Below, in pieces: positions 1 through 11,125 of a stretch of 64,000 bases of DNA. Below the pieces are notes generated by a model. It made no database searches, was not told the origin of the DNA, and was given only the letters and a program-made list of their open reading frames with translations. How positions within the stretch are numbered: position 1 is the first letter of the stretch; each line of letters opens with the position of its first letter. A program made the translations under genes and the position numbers. Source of the stretch: Gymnorhina tibicen (Eukaryota > Chordata > Aves > Passeriformes > Artamidae). The DNA lies in contig VXAZ01007909.1 in the NCBI GenBank assembly GCA_013399875.1, positions 62,001 to 126,000 of the forward strand, written 5' to 3'.

Positions 1-3000
1 TGCTGAAATACCAGGCAGCCCTGCTGAACTCCTTACCTCCATCCCACTGACAGGACACAATTAGCCCTAGGGAGGTCACAGCACTTTTTAATTAGCCTGG
101 CAGAGAAGAGAGCAGCTGGGGTTTATCTGTGATTACAGATGGTGCTTTCTGTGGCCAGCAGAGCAGAAAGATTATGGACTCAGGACCTGGAGACACTTTG
201 GGAACTTCTGTGACCCAAAGGCCACACTGAAGCTCTTCATGATCCTTTTCTCAGTTTTCTTATGCTATTTTCAGCACTCTGAGCAGTTAAAATAATATTA
301 AAAGGCAACAGTCACCAGTGGAGATCAGGTATGTCACACCTGAGGGTCTCCTGGGACTCCACAGGCATGAAAGCAGCCTTTTAACAAGACTGTTAGAAAA
401 GCAAGCTGTGATTTTTTTCTTTTTTTCAGTTCACAGGGCTGGATACAAAGACACTGAAGGGTCTTTGCAAAATGTCATTCACTGTCAGTGTCCTTCTCAA
501 ACATATCTGCACCTCCTTCCCTCATAACAGCTTTAATCAGAACAGTAAAAGAGATAATTTCAATGTAGACACAAGCAATAAACTCAGTCCTTGCAGGCAC
601 TGTATTTAACAGTACTATGTGCCATTCATTTAGAAATATTAAGACTGGATATCAGTAGGGGAAAATGTAGCTATAAAAGCTAAAATAAGAGAGTTAATTG
701 ACAGGTCTGTCTTTGTTGCATTTCAACAGCTTGTATCTGCACTCTGAGCAGGACATTTTGCAAACTTTAAGACTTTCTAAGTCAATAAAGAAGATAACAT
801 ACCCAAGTATTTTATTTTACATTCTAGAAAGAGGCAATTAATTTTTAATTAAGTTTTTGTGGAACCCGTCAGGCATTTAAGAATTCCCAAGGAGCCCTAA
901 AAATAACAGACATTTTCACCAAGACAACAGATTTAGGTAATGATCTCTCATTTAACATAAGGCCACTGATCATTTCAAACATATTTTTGTGTATCAACAC
1001 TTTAATGTACAGTAGCTTATCATTTGCTCAATGCAAAATACGCAATATACTACTTTGGATATGCTGACAAAAAGTTAATTTTAAATATATTGTCTCAACA
1101 ATGAAAATTCCATGGGGGAATTTCTGCAGAGTGCCGGTATTTAAAGTCACAAATAGTTGATCATAAGCCCATGTTCTGTATTCAAACAGGTCTTAAACCC
1201 AATGAAAGCTTTTTTGTTTGGGAACGCAAATATTCAGAGAGCGTCTGGAGTCCCATTTCACCCTTAACTCTTATTCGCTGAGCCCTTCACTTTAACATAT
1301 AGAAGCTGAAATCTCAGAACAAGTCACAAAGCATTACATACCTCACTGAGTCCTAGAAGAGGGACTACACCATAATTACTTGTAGCTGCATTGCAGAGAA
1401 CAAGGTTTCATTGACAAATACACTCCCCTGCTCTGGTCATGAACAACTGGTGCCTTAGGATCTGCTCTGAGCTACTCATTCCTACTCTTACTGCAGACAC
1501 GAGACACTCCAGCACATACTGAATCAAATCAATGGAAATTATGTTCTAAGAGCAGATAGAAAACCTACCTCTCAAACCCCACATTCGTCTGGATGTGGCT
1601 CTAGAATTCCGTGCCCCCTTTTTTCCGTTTTCCTTCTGGTGAGTATCGCCACCAGCAATCTGCTCTCTCATATCTTCCCTTTTCCCACTGGGAGACTTTA
1701 ACCTACATAACTTGAGAACTGAAATATGAATGCCTGCCAGCTTCTTTTCCTTTTGGAAGCAAAACAGTTTCAGAACCCCCCTTTCCAAGGCCACGTGAGC
1801 ACATGCAGTAAATCAGGAGAAAGCAACAAGACAGCCAGAAAAAAAAAGGAAAAAAAAGAAATGAAGCAAGCAAGAAAAAAGGAAATTCGCACAAATACCC
1901 GTGTGGTTTTCTACTGCAGCTCTTGGGCCAGAAGGATACACCCACACGCAGCCCCTTTCTGCCCTCCACGTGCACACACAACATGTGGGAGCCTCCATGG
2001 AAGGATTTGTGCATCTGTGAGGGCAGGGGGAGTCCCATGCAGTCCGTGGAGCCCTAGCAGTGGCTAACACATTTGAGAATGAAATAACATTTAAGAATGA
2101 AACTAACTGGCTGGTAGTCCTGGCAGAATTGACCATAATGTGAACACAGAGAGACAGAAAGTGGAGGAACATCACTGCATTCACAACAGCATTGCCTGTG
2201 TAAGGGGGTTGATCCCATCTCCCAGTTAGGATGGGAAAGCCACTGCCCTATTCCTTGCAAAGACATGCACACTGCTGGGATTAAGGAGGGCAGCAGGACA
2301 AATCCATGTGGCTGAGAGCAAGCTTGGTTCTGAGGCTGCACTGGGGTAGGACATCACCAAAATGATCTCATGCCAACTCCCATTCACACAACAGAGTTTT
2401 TACATCTGCTTCTTCCTTTCATCACATGCTGTGCCTGGCCCCAGCCTCCTCTCCCTGGAAGGAGCTCCAAGGAGCTCCTGGAGGATAAGAACAGGGGCAA
2501 AGGAAGCACCCATAGGCTTAAATATTTTGCCCTGACGCCTGAGTGTGATCTCCTCTGCAACAACCGCCCATCTACTGGGGACACGTGTGCTGTGCTCCCC
2601 AGCAAGGCTTCATGTGCCAGACAGAAATCAACCACTGGAGTCCCTGTGGCCAGTGACGTGTCCCTTTGCCCCAGCCAGGTGCTGCTGGCTGGCTCTCAGT
2701 CCCAGCGCTGGACCCAAGCACATCCCATCCTTTGAACACCAGCACAGCCTTGGAGCGAGGTGTATGCACCTGTGGTGGCTTGGGGAAACCCCAGTGCCTG
2801 CCCTTGCCCCAGGATTGCACAGCACACCAGAGACAACAGACGTTACCAGCTCTGTTTACACCAGAGTGACCCAGAGGAGAGATGGAACAGGGAAAACAGC
2901 CTTTTACCAGCATCTTTAGGGGAACTAAGGGCTGAGCAGGCTGTGGAGAACAGTCTCACCAGTTTCACCATAGCCCAGCTATGTCTTTGACCAGAAAAAG

Positions 3001-4880
3001 CTTCAGAGAGTGTTGAACAAGCTTATCAGCAAACTCACATACATTCATCCCCTGGATATATTCAAGGCAGAGAGAAGAGTCCTTGGCAGCTTTTGTCTTT
3101 ATCTGCCTCATAATTCAAAGTCCAGTTCTTAGCATTTTCTGTGCTAAAAGGAGACTGAGTTATTTAAAGAAAGGGAATTCCACACAGCATTTCTATTTAC
3201 TACAGTGCAGCAATTTACTGCTTCAAGGACATGATGACAAAGCAGTCGGTGGTCAGGACTGTCAGGCTGCAAGCACACAGTGCCTGTGCTTGGAGCAAAC
3301 ACTGGAAGAGAGAGAAAGTCGTGAGTCCTGCTACAAAGGTGAAGAGATGCACCTTTTGCCACCGATTTCCCCTGTACACATCCTGCCTGGGGTCTGCAGG
3401 ACTGCTGGCTCACAGGTGAGTGACCTCAGATGTCAGTACTCACTCTGAAACATATTTATTAACTTTTTGGTAACAGGATGTGCCAGGACACCCTCAGCCA
3501 GTAGTCCTTGATGCTAGTTGCACATAAGCAATCGGTAAAAGGTTTTGCTCCATTCCTCAGCAAACACCCAGTGAAGGAAAAATGCACAAGAATGTTTATT
3601 TTTCAAAAATAACAAACACTAGTTGTTTAGACTTAAATATAAAGTTTTCCTTTCCACACAACTTTTGATCCTTACAGATACTGACTGTGTTTATCCTGTT
3701 TTGCCTACAAAACGGAGACTTGAGCAGACAAGAAATGGCCCTGATGCGCCCAGTGCAATGGGGGTCATACCTCAGGCTGCCCTTTGACAAATCCTGCTCC
3801 CATTCTTTACCCTGCCAATGCTGAGTGCATCTGATTCCGTATCTGACCCCAAGTTCTCACTGCAAAGCTTCCTCTCACTAATGTACAAATCCCTCTCTCT
3901 TCTATTTCCCCCACCATTTCTTTCTTCCCCTCACTATTTCTGAACATTCTTGTATGGCTGTGAAAGGGATGCCCAAGCTGTCCATGCACAAAACAACCCC
4001 ATACCATGTAGTGCTGCAGTTGAGCTAATGCTCCCTGAGCTTGTGGGATGTGTTTTCCACAATCCAGCACAGGGATTTGCTCCAGCAGAGCCAAGAATAC
4101 AGCTCAGCACAGGGCAGAGCCTTTATACTGCTCATCTGGCTGCAAATTTACAAAAGCTGTGAGTTTTCAACACAAGACCTGTTTGATTTTAAATGAGTAG
4201 AAGCTTGAGCTTTCTGGGGGTTGGATTTGGGGAAGGATTTTAAGTATGTCTTTTATACCAACTAAAAAAATTCACAGTTCAAGAGGAGCAAGACATTTAC
4301 TGCATACTCACATACAGCACTTAGGTTTGTCTTTCTGTCCTCCAGCCTATGCACCTAGAGAGGTCAAAAGGTCACCAGAAGTGTTTAAAAAAAAAAAACA
4401 AACCCAAAAAACCCCAAACCACCACCACACACAATTCAAACAGCAACTTCTGATCAACTGCACAAATAAAAAGAAAAGGATCCATGCACTCCAAGTCCTA
4501 GGTCTTGGATTTTGCAAGGAAGTGCTGCCGCTGTCAGGGATGGAATATTCCAAACAAGCAGCCTATCTGACTGTGCCAGCAGGCTGTCAGAGCAACCTCT
4601 TGAGGCTAAACCTTGCCAGCCTGCCAAAGGCTCAAAGTAATGTGAGATCCAGATGCAAACTGTATTCATGAGCTTGATTTGTTCCTTTTGGAGAAAGCAA
4701 GAGGGGAAAAAAATCTTTTATAAATGTGCTCCCCAGGATGCATAACCCAACATAGATCACATTGGCTCTGTTTGGTGTTGATTTACAGCAGGATCCCCTG
4801 ACTCCCTGGTCCCGGGGCTGGTAGCAGGCATTGGGGATCCAGCATGCAGTGCCAGGGCAATGATGATTTTCATCATGCCA
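1..4880. other. Intergenic DNA, no gene recognised
   Basis: Both strands were read and no coding exon, RNA gene or well-bounded mobile element was recognised. Open frames here are short, lack domain-like composition and overlap on opposite strands. Composition runs from AT-rich (about 540-1130) to moderately GC-rich (about 2400-2900). A perfect 7-bp inverted repeat with a 3-base loop lies at 4860-4876, just before the SINE. Distal exons of a neighbouring gene cannot be excluded. Confidence 0.5.
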
Positions 4881-5024
4881 GACCCTGGGATTAGCTCAGT
4901 TTGATGGAGCATGGTGCTAATAATGCTGAGATTGCAGGTTTGAGCCCTGCATGGGCCATTCACTTAAGAGCTGGACTTGATGATCCTTGTGGGTCCCTTC
5001 CAACTCAGAATATTCTGTGATTCT
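4881..5024 (+). mobile_element. tRNA-Ile-derived SINE with CR1 tail (TguSINE1-like)
   Basis: The head resembles a tRNA-Ile(AAT) gene. An A-box-like stretch lies at 4892-4907, an anticodon loop reading CTAATAA with AAT at 4919-4921, and a B box GGTTTGAGCCC at 4937-4947. The acceptor and anticodon stems no longer pair well, so this is not a functional tRNA. From about 4970 the sequence becomes the 3' end of a CR1 LINE, including the motif GATGATCCTTGTGGGTCCCTT and ending in the characteristic ATTCTGTGATTCT repeat at 5012-5024. Pol III would transcribe the head, and CR1 reverse transcriptase recognises the tail. No target-site duplication is visible, as expected for CR1-type priming. This architecture is known from the songbird TguSINE1 family; the 5' edge is approximate. 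Confidence 0.85.
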
Positions 5025-5698
5025 AGGGTGTGTTGTGCCAAACAACAGGCCTTCTGCACATGCTCCCCAAAACCATCCTGCCCACAGATGGGTTCCCCCA
5101 GCAGTTCATAAACTTCTCTAAGCATTCCTCCTTCCTGCATTTGTATGTTTAAGGCTTTCTTTAGGGATTCATTGCTCAGTCCTGCAATTAAGATCGGAGA
5201 ATCTACCTCACCCTTCCCCAGCCACAGAACACTCCTGCAGAGAAAGCTGATTGCTTGCATCTTTTCTGGGGACTCAGGGAGGGGAGCAGTTGTGAGCAGT
5301 GACCTTGAAGGTTGAAGGCCAAGGCAGTGAGTCTTATTTCCATCCAGCATCCATGGTTCTTGCTGGGTCAGTTCTGGGTCTTAGCACTGTCTCATGTACC
5401 TCTAAAGCATGATCAGTTCTGGCAGTGGGTGTCTGCAAACCCAGTGTTTTGGCCAAAAGGGAGAACTACCAGCATTCTCAAAGGCAAGACCTTCGCCAGT
5501 GTTTCACTCTCCCTCCTGGAGCCATGATTTCACATGGAAGCACTAAGCAGGCCTGGGGAAAGCAATGCTTTTTCACTTCACAGCAGCACAGCACTGAACA
5601 CAAGAGCCACCCAGACAGGGTCCATCAGATAAGGCGTCAGAGAGCTCTTGTCCCATTGAACAGACCTTCTATGCTGGAAGAGGTCAGTAATGGAGCAG
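5025..5698. other. Intergenic DNA between SINE and first LTR
   Basis: No gene, RNA or repeat was recognised in this stretch. Open frames here continue into the neighbouring LTR and are not supported as coding. Confidence 0.5.
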
Positions 5699-5704
5699 TT
5701 CACT
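5699..5704. repeat. Target-site duplication, left copy of first LTR
   Basis: TTCACT here is repeated exactly at 6218-6223 on the other side of the LTR. Confidence 0.7.
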
Positions 5705-6217
5705 TGCCACTGTGGTACTTGGCTGGTGGTAGAAGCTGTTGCTTTTCCCTAAGAATTCCAGGCTCAGGAACTCCTGGCGGTGTTCAGCACCTCGCATACA
5801 GCTTTCTCTCACCCATGCGATGGAGGCACGCGGCCAAGCCCACACAGAGCTTGCTAGCTCGAGCGGTATCAGAAGTAAAGAGGAGGCCCTACTACGAATC
5901 CGATGTTTATTCTGACCAGCACCCAAGCTGGCCAGGTAGCAAGAGAGCGGGCCCCGCCCGCTGGGTTCTTTATCAAGGGACACAGACAGGGGAGGGACCA
6001 CAGCTGAGGGCCAGTGCAGTGTGACCCAAGGTTAGAGTGACCATCTAGCTGCTGACCAACCAGGGCGACCCTCCTCACACAGGTCACAAGACCAGGTGAG
6101 GAGGATCCTGGCCAGCTGGCTTGTGGGGGGTGTCAGATCTCTGAATTCACCCACCACCGAGCTGCTGAGCTCCCTGGTCCCCCAGCCATCCCAGCTGGTG
6201 GTTCGGGGACTACAACA
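5705..6217 (-). mobile_element. Solo LTR of an endogenous retrovirus (probably ERVK-like), minus strand
   Basis: Read on the minus strand the element starts TGTTGTAGTCC and ends AGTGGCA, so it has the TG...CA ends of an LTR. It is flanked by a perfect 6-bp duplication, TTCACT at 5699-5704 and again at 6218-6223. Inside, on the minus strand, are a TATA-like TTGATAAAGAA near 5970 and an AATAAA poly(A) signal at 5906-5911, in the order expected for U3-R-U5. It is locally GC-rich and contains GGGCGGGG near 5955. No gag, pol or env sequence is attached on either side, so it is a recombined solo LTR of about 513 bp. The 6-bp duplication suggests a class II (ERVK-type) origin. Subfamily is not assigned, and apart from TG the termini are not inverted repeats. 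Confidence 0.72.
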
Positions 6218-6223
6218 TTCACT
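6218..6223. repeat. Target-site duplication, right copy of first LTR
   Basis: TTCACT here matches 5699-5704 exactly, and the CA end of the LTR lies immediately before it. Confidence 0.7.
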
Positions 6224-7698
6224 GAGTGTGACAGAGGCATTTTGGAGGGAAGAGGAATGCCCTTTCCACCTCCAGCATGCAGAAAACGTATCCAAAGCAT
6301 TTATTTTGTGAGAGATGTTTGTGTCCAGCCAATAGCACTGCTGAGACTGAGGTTATCCTCCATGACATTGTTTGTTCAAATTATTGGCTGTAAGCATTTT
6401 ACAAGTTACTAAAAGTAGCAAAGAAAACAAGCACATAACTGATTTTGGAAACAAGCTGCACCCATTGCTATTAAAGGCAGGGAATACACACACATCCTGG
6501 CTCTGCTGCCTGTTCTTGGGACATGCCTGCTCTTGCTGAAGGCAGCAGGACTTGGTCAAAACTCCATTCCTGAGGGCTGCACACCTCCCAGCCATGCTCC
6601 CAACACAGATAAACCACCAGACTCCAGGGCTTGCCAACTGGCACAGAGCCTAAAATGGCCATAGCAGCATCAGTGGTAAAGCACAGCATTTCAGCATCTG
6701 AGATGACAACAGGAACCCACAGTCAGCTTTCATAATTTATCGTCACGGGTAATTTTCTCCTACTCACTTCTCTCAAACCAGTTGGTGTGATGAGCAGCAG
6801 AAGTCAAGACACTGATGCCCAAAGCTTGTGGGAGAAAACTCCCTCCTGTCTAACTTCTGCTTTATTAGTACTAATATAGTTGTATATAGCCTGGCATTTA
6901 AAGGATGTGGGAGAGTGCTTCACATTACTTTTTAGGGTCTCAAGGTGATATTTAGGAAGAGTTAGGACTCTGTGGGAAGTTTTATAGAGTTACAGAGCAC
7001 CCAAAGGGTCTCTTTCCAGAGATCTTTTAAAAACAATAATCTTCCTTCCCTTGCTATTTTGAACTATAACCACTGCAAACAGCTTTCCCACTTTTTAAGT
7101 GTTTTTACTAGAAATTTCTCTTATGTTCCAAGAATACTGAGATACACATGAAAGAGAGTTCACCAGCTAGATAAAGCTTTGGGGGTGTCAGATTATTCCT
7201 GACATTTGCGTATTCCACCTTCTTTAGTCAATCTTTTCACCAACAAAGCTATTAAGTGATTCTACTCATTCCATCTTTTCCCAATAAAAAGTTTAAAGAA
7301 AGAAAACCTTGCTCTTTTAACTTACTGGACCAGCAAGACCATCCCAAAGTAGATATTTTGACTGCTGCCTACATCTTCTAAAAAGAATTCATCTCCTTAA
7401 AATCTACAGTATTAGGCAAGGCTCTTGTCATCAGCTACAAACAATTTCTGAAGGGGATGTGCTAGGCTATGAATCCCAAATGTCAGATAAATCAGTGACT
7501 GAAAAAAAGACAAAAACACAACCCTGGTCATGTGGTGGGTTAACAAAAGACCTGCAGTGGTTCAGCTTTTCCATTAAAGCCGGATGGATGAGCCACCTCA
7601 GCCAAAACACATGATGCACTCCAGAAACCCTCCCAGCACATGGAGTGAGACAATCAAAATCCCTGTACATAGAACACAAAGACTTGAGCTTGGAAAAG
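6224..7698. other. Intergenic DNA between the two LTRs
   Basis: No gene was recognised. No retroviral internal sequence (gag, pro, pol, env) was seen between the LTRs. They also differ from each other in sequence and length, so the pair is not one provirus. The short motif TGTGGTGGG at 7531 resembles the start of some avian LTRs but has no partner. Confidence 0.5.
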
Positions 7699-7704
7699 AG
7701 AAAC
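7699..7704. repeat. Target-site duplication, left copy of second LTR
   Basis: AGAAAC here matches AGAAAT at 8355-8360 in five of six bases. Confidence 0.65.
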
Positions 7705-8354
7705 TGTCGCTGACCGCTTGACCGCCCGGAGGCCAAGCAGGTGACTTGCTTCAGGTGCCTCAGCGGCAAGACAGTCTGCAGCTTGGCAGTCTGGTGGAAG
7801 CTCCTGGTGGAGCAGTCTGCTCTCAGGCTCTCTGTGGAGCTGGCAGCAGTCGATGGTAACTGTAGTGATCGATGGTAATGGTAGCAATCGGCTGAGGCGA
7901 AGGAGGAAAGAGGGACTCTTTGTAGCAGCACCCAAGTCCTTTTTCCCCGCTCCTACGGTCAAGAAGGAAGGATGAACAGCAACGAAAGAGCGCAGAGGGG
8001 CGGTTACATGGCCTTTTATACACGAAGTAACAAGGGGCGGAACAAGGGGATAAACCAATGAGAAAGTGACAAACAGTGACAGGTATCCAATAACATGAGA
8101 CTTAAGGAGGGATTAATTCAAACGGTCCAATGGGGAACACAACAAAACAGAACTTTCTAGAGACTAATTGAATAAACATAAGGGTGGGGTGGAACAAGGG
8201 AGGAGATATAATTTGGGACTGACAACTCGGGGGTGTGGTTTGTTCTTCGGAGCTGCCTTCAGGCTCTCCCTCAGACCCACTGTCCTGGGCAGGAAAATCA
8301 ACCCATTGAGTGTTGTTGGTGCGAAGCCCAAAGGTGGGTTGGGTCACCGCCACA
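7705..8354 (-). mobile_element. Solo LTR of a second endogenous retrovirus (ERVK-like), minus strand
   Basis: Read on the minus strand the element begins TGTGGCGGTGACCC and ends GGTCAGCGACA, giving imperfect terminal inverted repeats (TGTGGCGGTGAC against TGTCGCTGAC). The flanks carry a 6-bp duplication with one mismatch, AGAAAC at 7699-7704 and AGAAAT at 8355-8360. The promoter is well preserved on the minus strand, with a TATA box GTATAAAAGG at about 8012-8021. Three CCAAT boxes lie upstream of it, seen as CCAAT on the plus strand near 8055, 8086 and 8128. The length is about 650 bp and no internal retroviral sequence is attached. The minus-strand open frames inside it do not look like proteins. 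It is unrelated in sequence to the LTR at 5705-6217 but has the same orientation. Confidence 0.82.
8012..8021 (-). promoter_or_regulatory. TATA box of the second solo LTR
   Basis: The minus strand reads GTATAAAAGG, a near-consensus TATA box, with CCAAT-type boxes 35 to 120 bases upstream. Transcription would start near 7985 and run toward lower coordinates, away from both genes in the window. Whether it is active cannot be told from sequence. Confidence 0.6.
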
Positions 8355-8360
8355 AGAAAT
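8355..8360. repeat. Target-site duplication, right copy of second LTR
   Basis: AGAAAT here follows directly on the CCACA end of the LTR and matches 7699-7704 in five of six bases. Confidence 0.65.
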
Positions 8361-9093
8361 CAAAAGCAGGATGCTAATATTTCAATGGACCATAAAGGGA
8401 AAGTTTGTTAAAAAGGTAGCTAGAGAAAAAACTCGTATGTCAGTTCTTCTCAAGCAGCATGTCCTTACCTTGTCTGTACAGCACTTGGCATGGCAATGAC
8501 TGCAGTAGAGATGCTCAGGAAGCTGGAGCTGGACAGGCAATGCTGAGCACTTCTTGCACAGGAGCACTGGGCACTGCACCACACAAAGGACATTCCTGTG
8601 GCCACTCTCTTGGACCAACACTCAGCCTGAAGCAAAGGTTTAGCTCTCCCCAGCGCTGAGTGCTGGCACACCACTGCATTGCTTCCACCACAAGGGCAGC
8701 TGCAACCAGGGCTGCCATTGCAAAGTTCCAGCAGCCACAGCCAAGATCCTGGCAAGGCAGCTGCCACCCCACATCCATGCTTTGTGGAATCTTTACAGGG
8801 AGCAACTGGAATTGCCAAACCTGTGACAAAAGTGTAAAAATCTGGTCACTTTGATACTTATGGGTTTCATTGGCCCTATAGGCTCTAAAGCAAGGAAACA
8901 TTCTGCAGCTGTATCGTCCTGTTCCACCACAGTGTTTTAGTGCAGTTAAGCAACATCTGGCAGCAATGAGCTCCAAGAGCTGCATGTTTTTGGTCTGAAA
9001 ATTTCCAATATGAAATCAAGGAGAGTTACAGAGAGCACTGGGCTTAACTAAGAGCTAGAACATGGTAACACTGCTGGAATTACAACCAGAATC

Positions 9094-9161
9094 ACAACCA
9101 GAAATAAAGCCTGTGTAGAATAAAAAGTTACAACCAGAAATAAAGCCTATGTAGAATAAAA
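9094..9161. repeat. Two-copy tandem duplication, 36-bp period
   Basis: A 32-base unit beginning ACAACCAGAAATAAAGCCT at 9094-9125 recurs at 9130-9161 with a single G/A difference, giving a 36-bp period. It contains AATAAA twice per unit, but there is no transcript evidence attached to it. Confidence 0.85.
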
Positions 9162-11105
9162 GGGACACCAGAGCAAGAGATCCATCTTCTTCAGCCTGAC
9201 CTACAAACTTCAGCTAAAGGCAAGACCATTCCCAAGCACACAGTGCAGCTCACTTGTCCTGCACAGAGATCAGCAGAAACCTGTCTCCTTCACAGGGTTG
9301 CACAGCCAAAGTCACGGAGTGATGGATATTCCTAGCTATGCTGCATCAGGAGGCAAGATAAGCCACGGAGATCCCAGCAACAGGACACCCCTCCAAGGTG
9401 ATGTCCTCAAAGGAGCAGTCCCAGCTGAGCCAGGGATACAGAAAACAAAGATTCACCCACCAAAACCTTTGGCCTGACCCCAGACATGATCAGCTGGATG
9501 GGGTGAGCAGTGCACATTTCCACTTCCTCTGGGGTTCCCAGCACCAGCCCCTGGGCACAGTGCCATCACTGCTGCTCTTGGTGGAAACCAGATTTTGGCC
9601 TCCAGTAACACTGCACCAAAGCCTGTCTAACTAAATAAATGATGTTGTTTACAGCCGGAAGATGGTCTCCATTACACAACATGATCATCCTGGCCAAGCT
9701 TCCAGGGAGAAGCTATCCTTCAGGGGATTGTTGCTTGAAAAAATGAAAAAGAAAACAGAAGTAGCTGACGCCAACATAGCAGTTTAACACCACAGGAAAC
9801 CTAATCTGCTTCTGCTGAGAAAACAACAGAGCTGCAAATTTGTCCAGTTCACACTTACTGTTGGGCATACTATATATTGGGGGTTTAGCCACTGTCTTGA
9901 CAGAGCTGGCAGAACAGGGGAGAGAAAGGAAACCCAATCTGCCAAACATGAAAAAAGAAAAAAGCTAAGACAGACCAAGAAATTCAGAGCAAGGAAATGC
10001 ACTGGAAGGCAGGGGGCTGACAAAAGGTGCTTCAAGCACATCAGAACACATGAGAACTCCAGCAGAGAGAAGTGGAAAAGACAAATTAAAACAGTGACAA
10101 AAAACAAGAGCAGCAGTTGTGTCACTGGCTGCCCTAATGACACATCAGCTGCAAGCCCTGGGTCTAGTCTTCCTGTCATCATAAGCAGAATGATCAGCCT
10201 GGAGATTGATGCACTCAAGAGCCAGGGATCAGCAATCAGGCCCCCAAATGCACTTTCCCTTTGCACTGTGGATATAGGACAAAAAACAGGGCAGGGGCAA
10301 GGACACGGATTTTTAAGGACCCAAGCCCAGCTCCAACTGCTCTGTGGCATCTTCTGACCTGCTGGAGACAGGCAGTGCCCTGGGAAGGACAGTGTGCCCT
10401 TGGGGTGCTCCATGTTTCGACCACAGGGTTCATCTTTCACCACTCATAGATAGCTCAGGGCTTATCCCAAGAAGAGGCACCGCCAGGGCACAGCACTCCC
10501 CTGCATTTTCCCAGCTGTCAGAGAGCATGAGGCTTGCACAGCTCCTGGCAGTCTCCCATTTTACTGCAGAGGAGTCACAGCCATCACCAAGGCTGGGCTC
10601 AGGGCTTGGTCACAGCTGCATTTCCCTGAGCTTCAGCCTGGGGTATCTGTCAGTTTGTGCAGCCATGCTGGGGTTGAGAGCCCTCACCTCACACCTGGAT
10701 GGCAGATCTACCTTCCACTGCCTTTGCTGAAGCTCTAGCTGGAGAAAAGCACAAAAATTCCTCCCAGAACAGTCTTTTTTGAGCCAACTGCCAAGCAGAC
10801 TCCGAGAATGGTGATAACCCATGAGCAGGAGCTTCTCCCAGACAGCTGCCAGGGGAAAGTCTGTAACCTGTTGCTGTTTGCAAAGGGCAGGAGGTGGGAA
10901 AAACCACTATCAGAGCATGATGCAGGGCTGAGAAATCTCCCTGCCTCTCAGGGCAGCACCTAATCAGCTTTGACGTAGCTAAACACTTAATCCTCACGGG
11001 GCTGCAGCAGGAAGAACCAGCTGATTTATTTTCACTGTGCACAGTCCAACCGACCCTGCCGTGACCACAGTTCACCTGCCCAAAAGGTACATGCTCTTTT
11101 TCTTG

Positions 11106-11125
11106 TCTCCTTCTCTATCCATCAG
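11106..11125 (+). other. Probable 3' splice site before the LRR exon
   Basis: A pyrimidine-rich run ending in CAG lies directly before the LRR frame, which stays open back to this point. This suggests the LRR exon is exon 2 or later and that 5' UTR, or a few N-terminal codons, lie upstream. No matching donor exon was identified. Confidence 0.55.

Larger units (their letters stand above)
8361..11125. other. Non-coding DNA upstream of the LRR gene
   Basis: No recognisable protein-coding exon was found. If the LRR gene has an upstream exon or promoter, part of this stretch would be its first intron, but no obvious CpG island or start-codon exon stands out. A small tandem duplication lies at 9094-9161. 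A longer minus-strand open frame at 9784-10443 has low-complexity, intron-like composition and was not accepted. Confidence 0.45.

Noticed and set aside
4860..4876. 7-bp perfect hairpin before the SINE
   Set aside because: It is too short to mean anything alone; similar palindromes arise by chance in AT-rich DNA.
4881..4960. Functional tRNA-Ile gene
   Set aside because: The acceptor and anticodon stems do not pair and a CR1 tail follows, so it is a SINE head.
5425..6024. 199-residue plus-strand open frame
   Set aside because: It runs from host DNA into the first solo LTR in the antisense direction and has no domain-like composition; the LTR explains its GC-rich part.
7467..8058. Overlapping minus-strand open frames of 134-154 residues
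   Set aside because: They lie in the R/U5 part and flank of the second solo LTR. They cross the LTR boundary and show no retroviral protein motifs.
5705..8354. A single provirus bounded by the two LTRs
   Set aside because: The LTRs differ in sequence and length, each has its own target duplication, and nothing retroviral lies between them.
7531..8354. Longer LTR limits starting at TGTGGTGGG at 7531
   Set aside because: The flanks then show no target duplication, whereas 7705-8354 gives matching flanks and better terminal inverted repeats.
9784..10443. 219-residue minus-strand open frame rich in Leu, Phe, Ser and Cys
   Set aside because: The composition looks like translated pyrimidine-rich non-coding DNA. 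There is no recognisable family, no splice context and no supporting neighbour.
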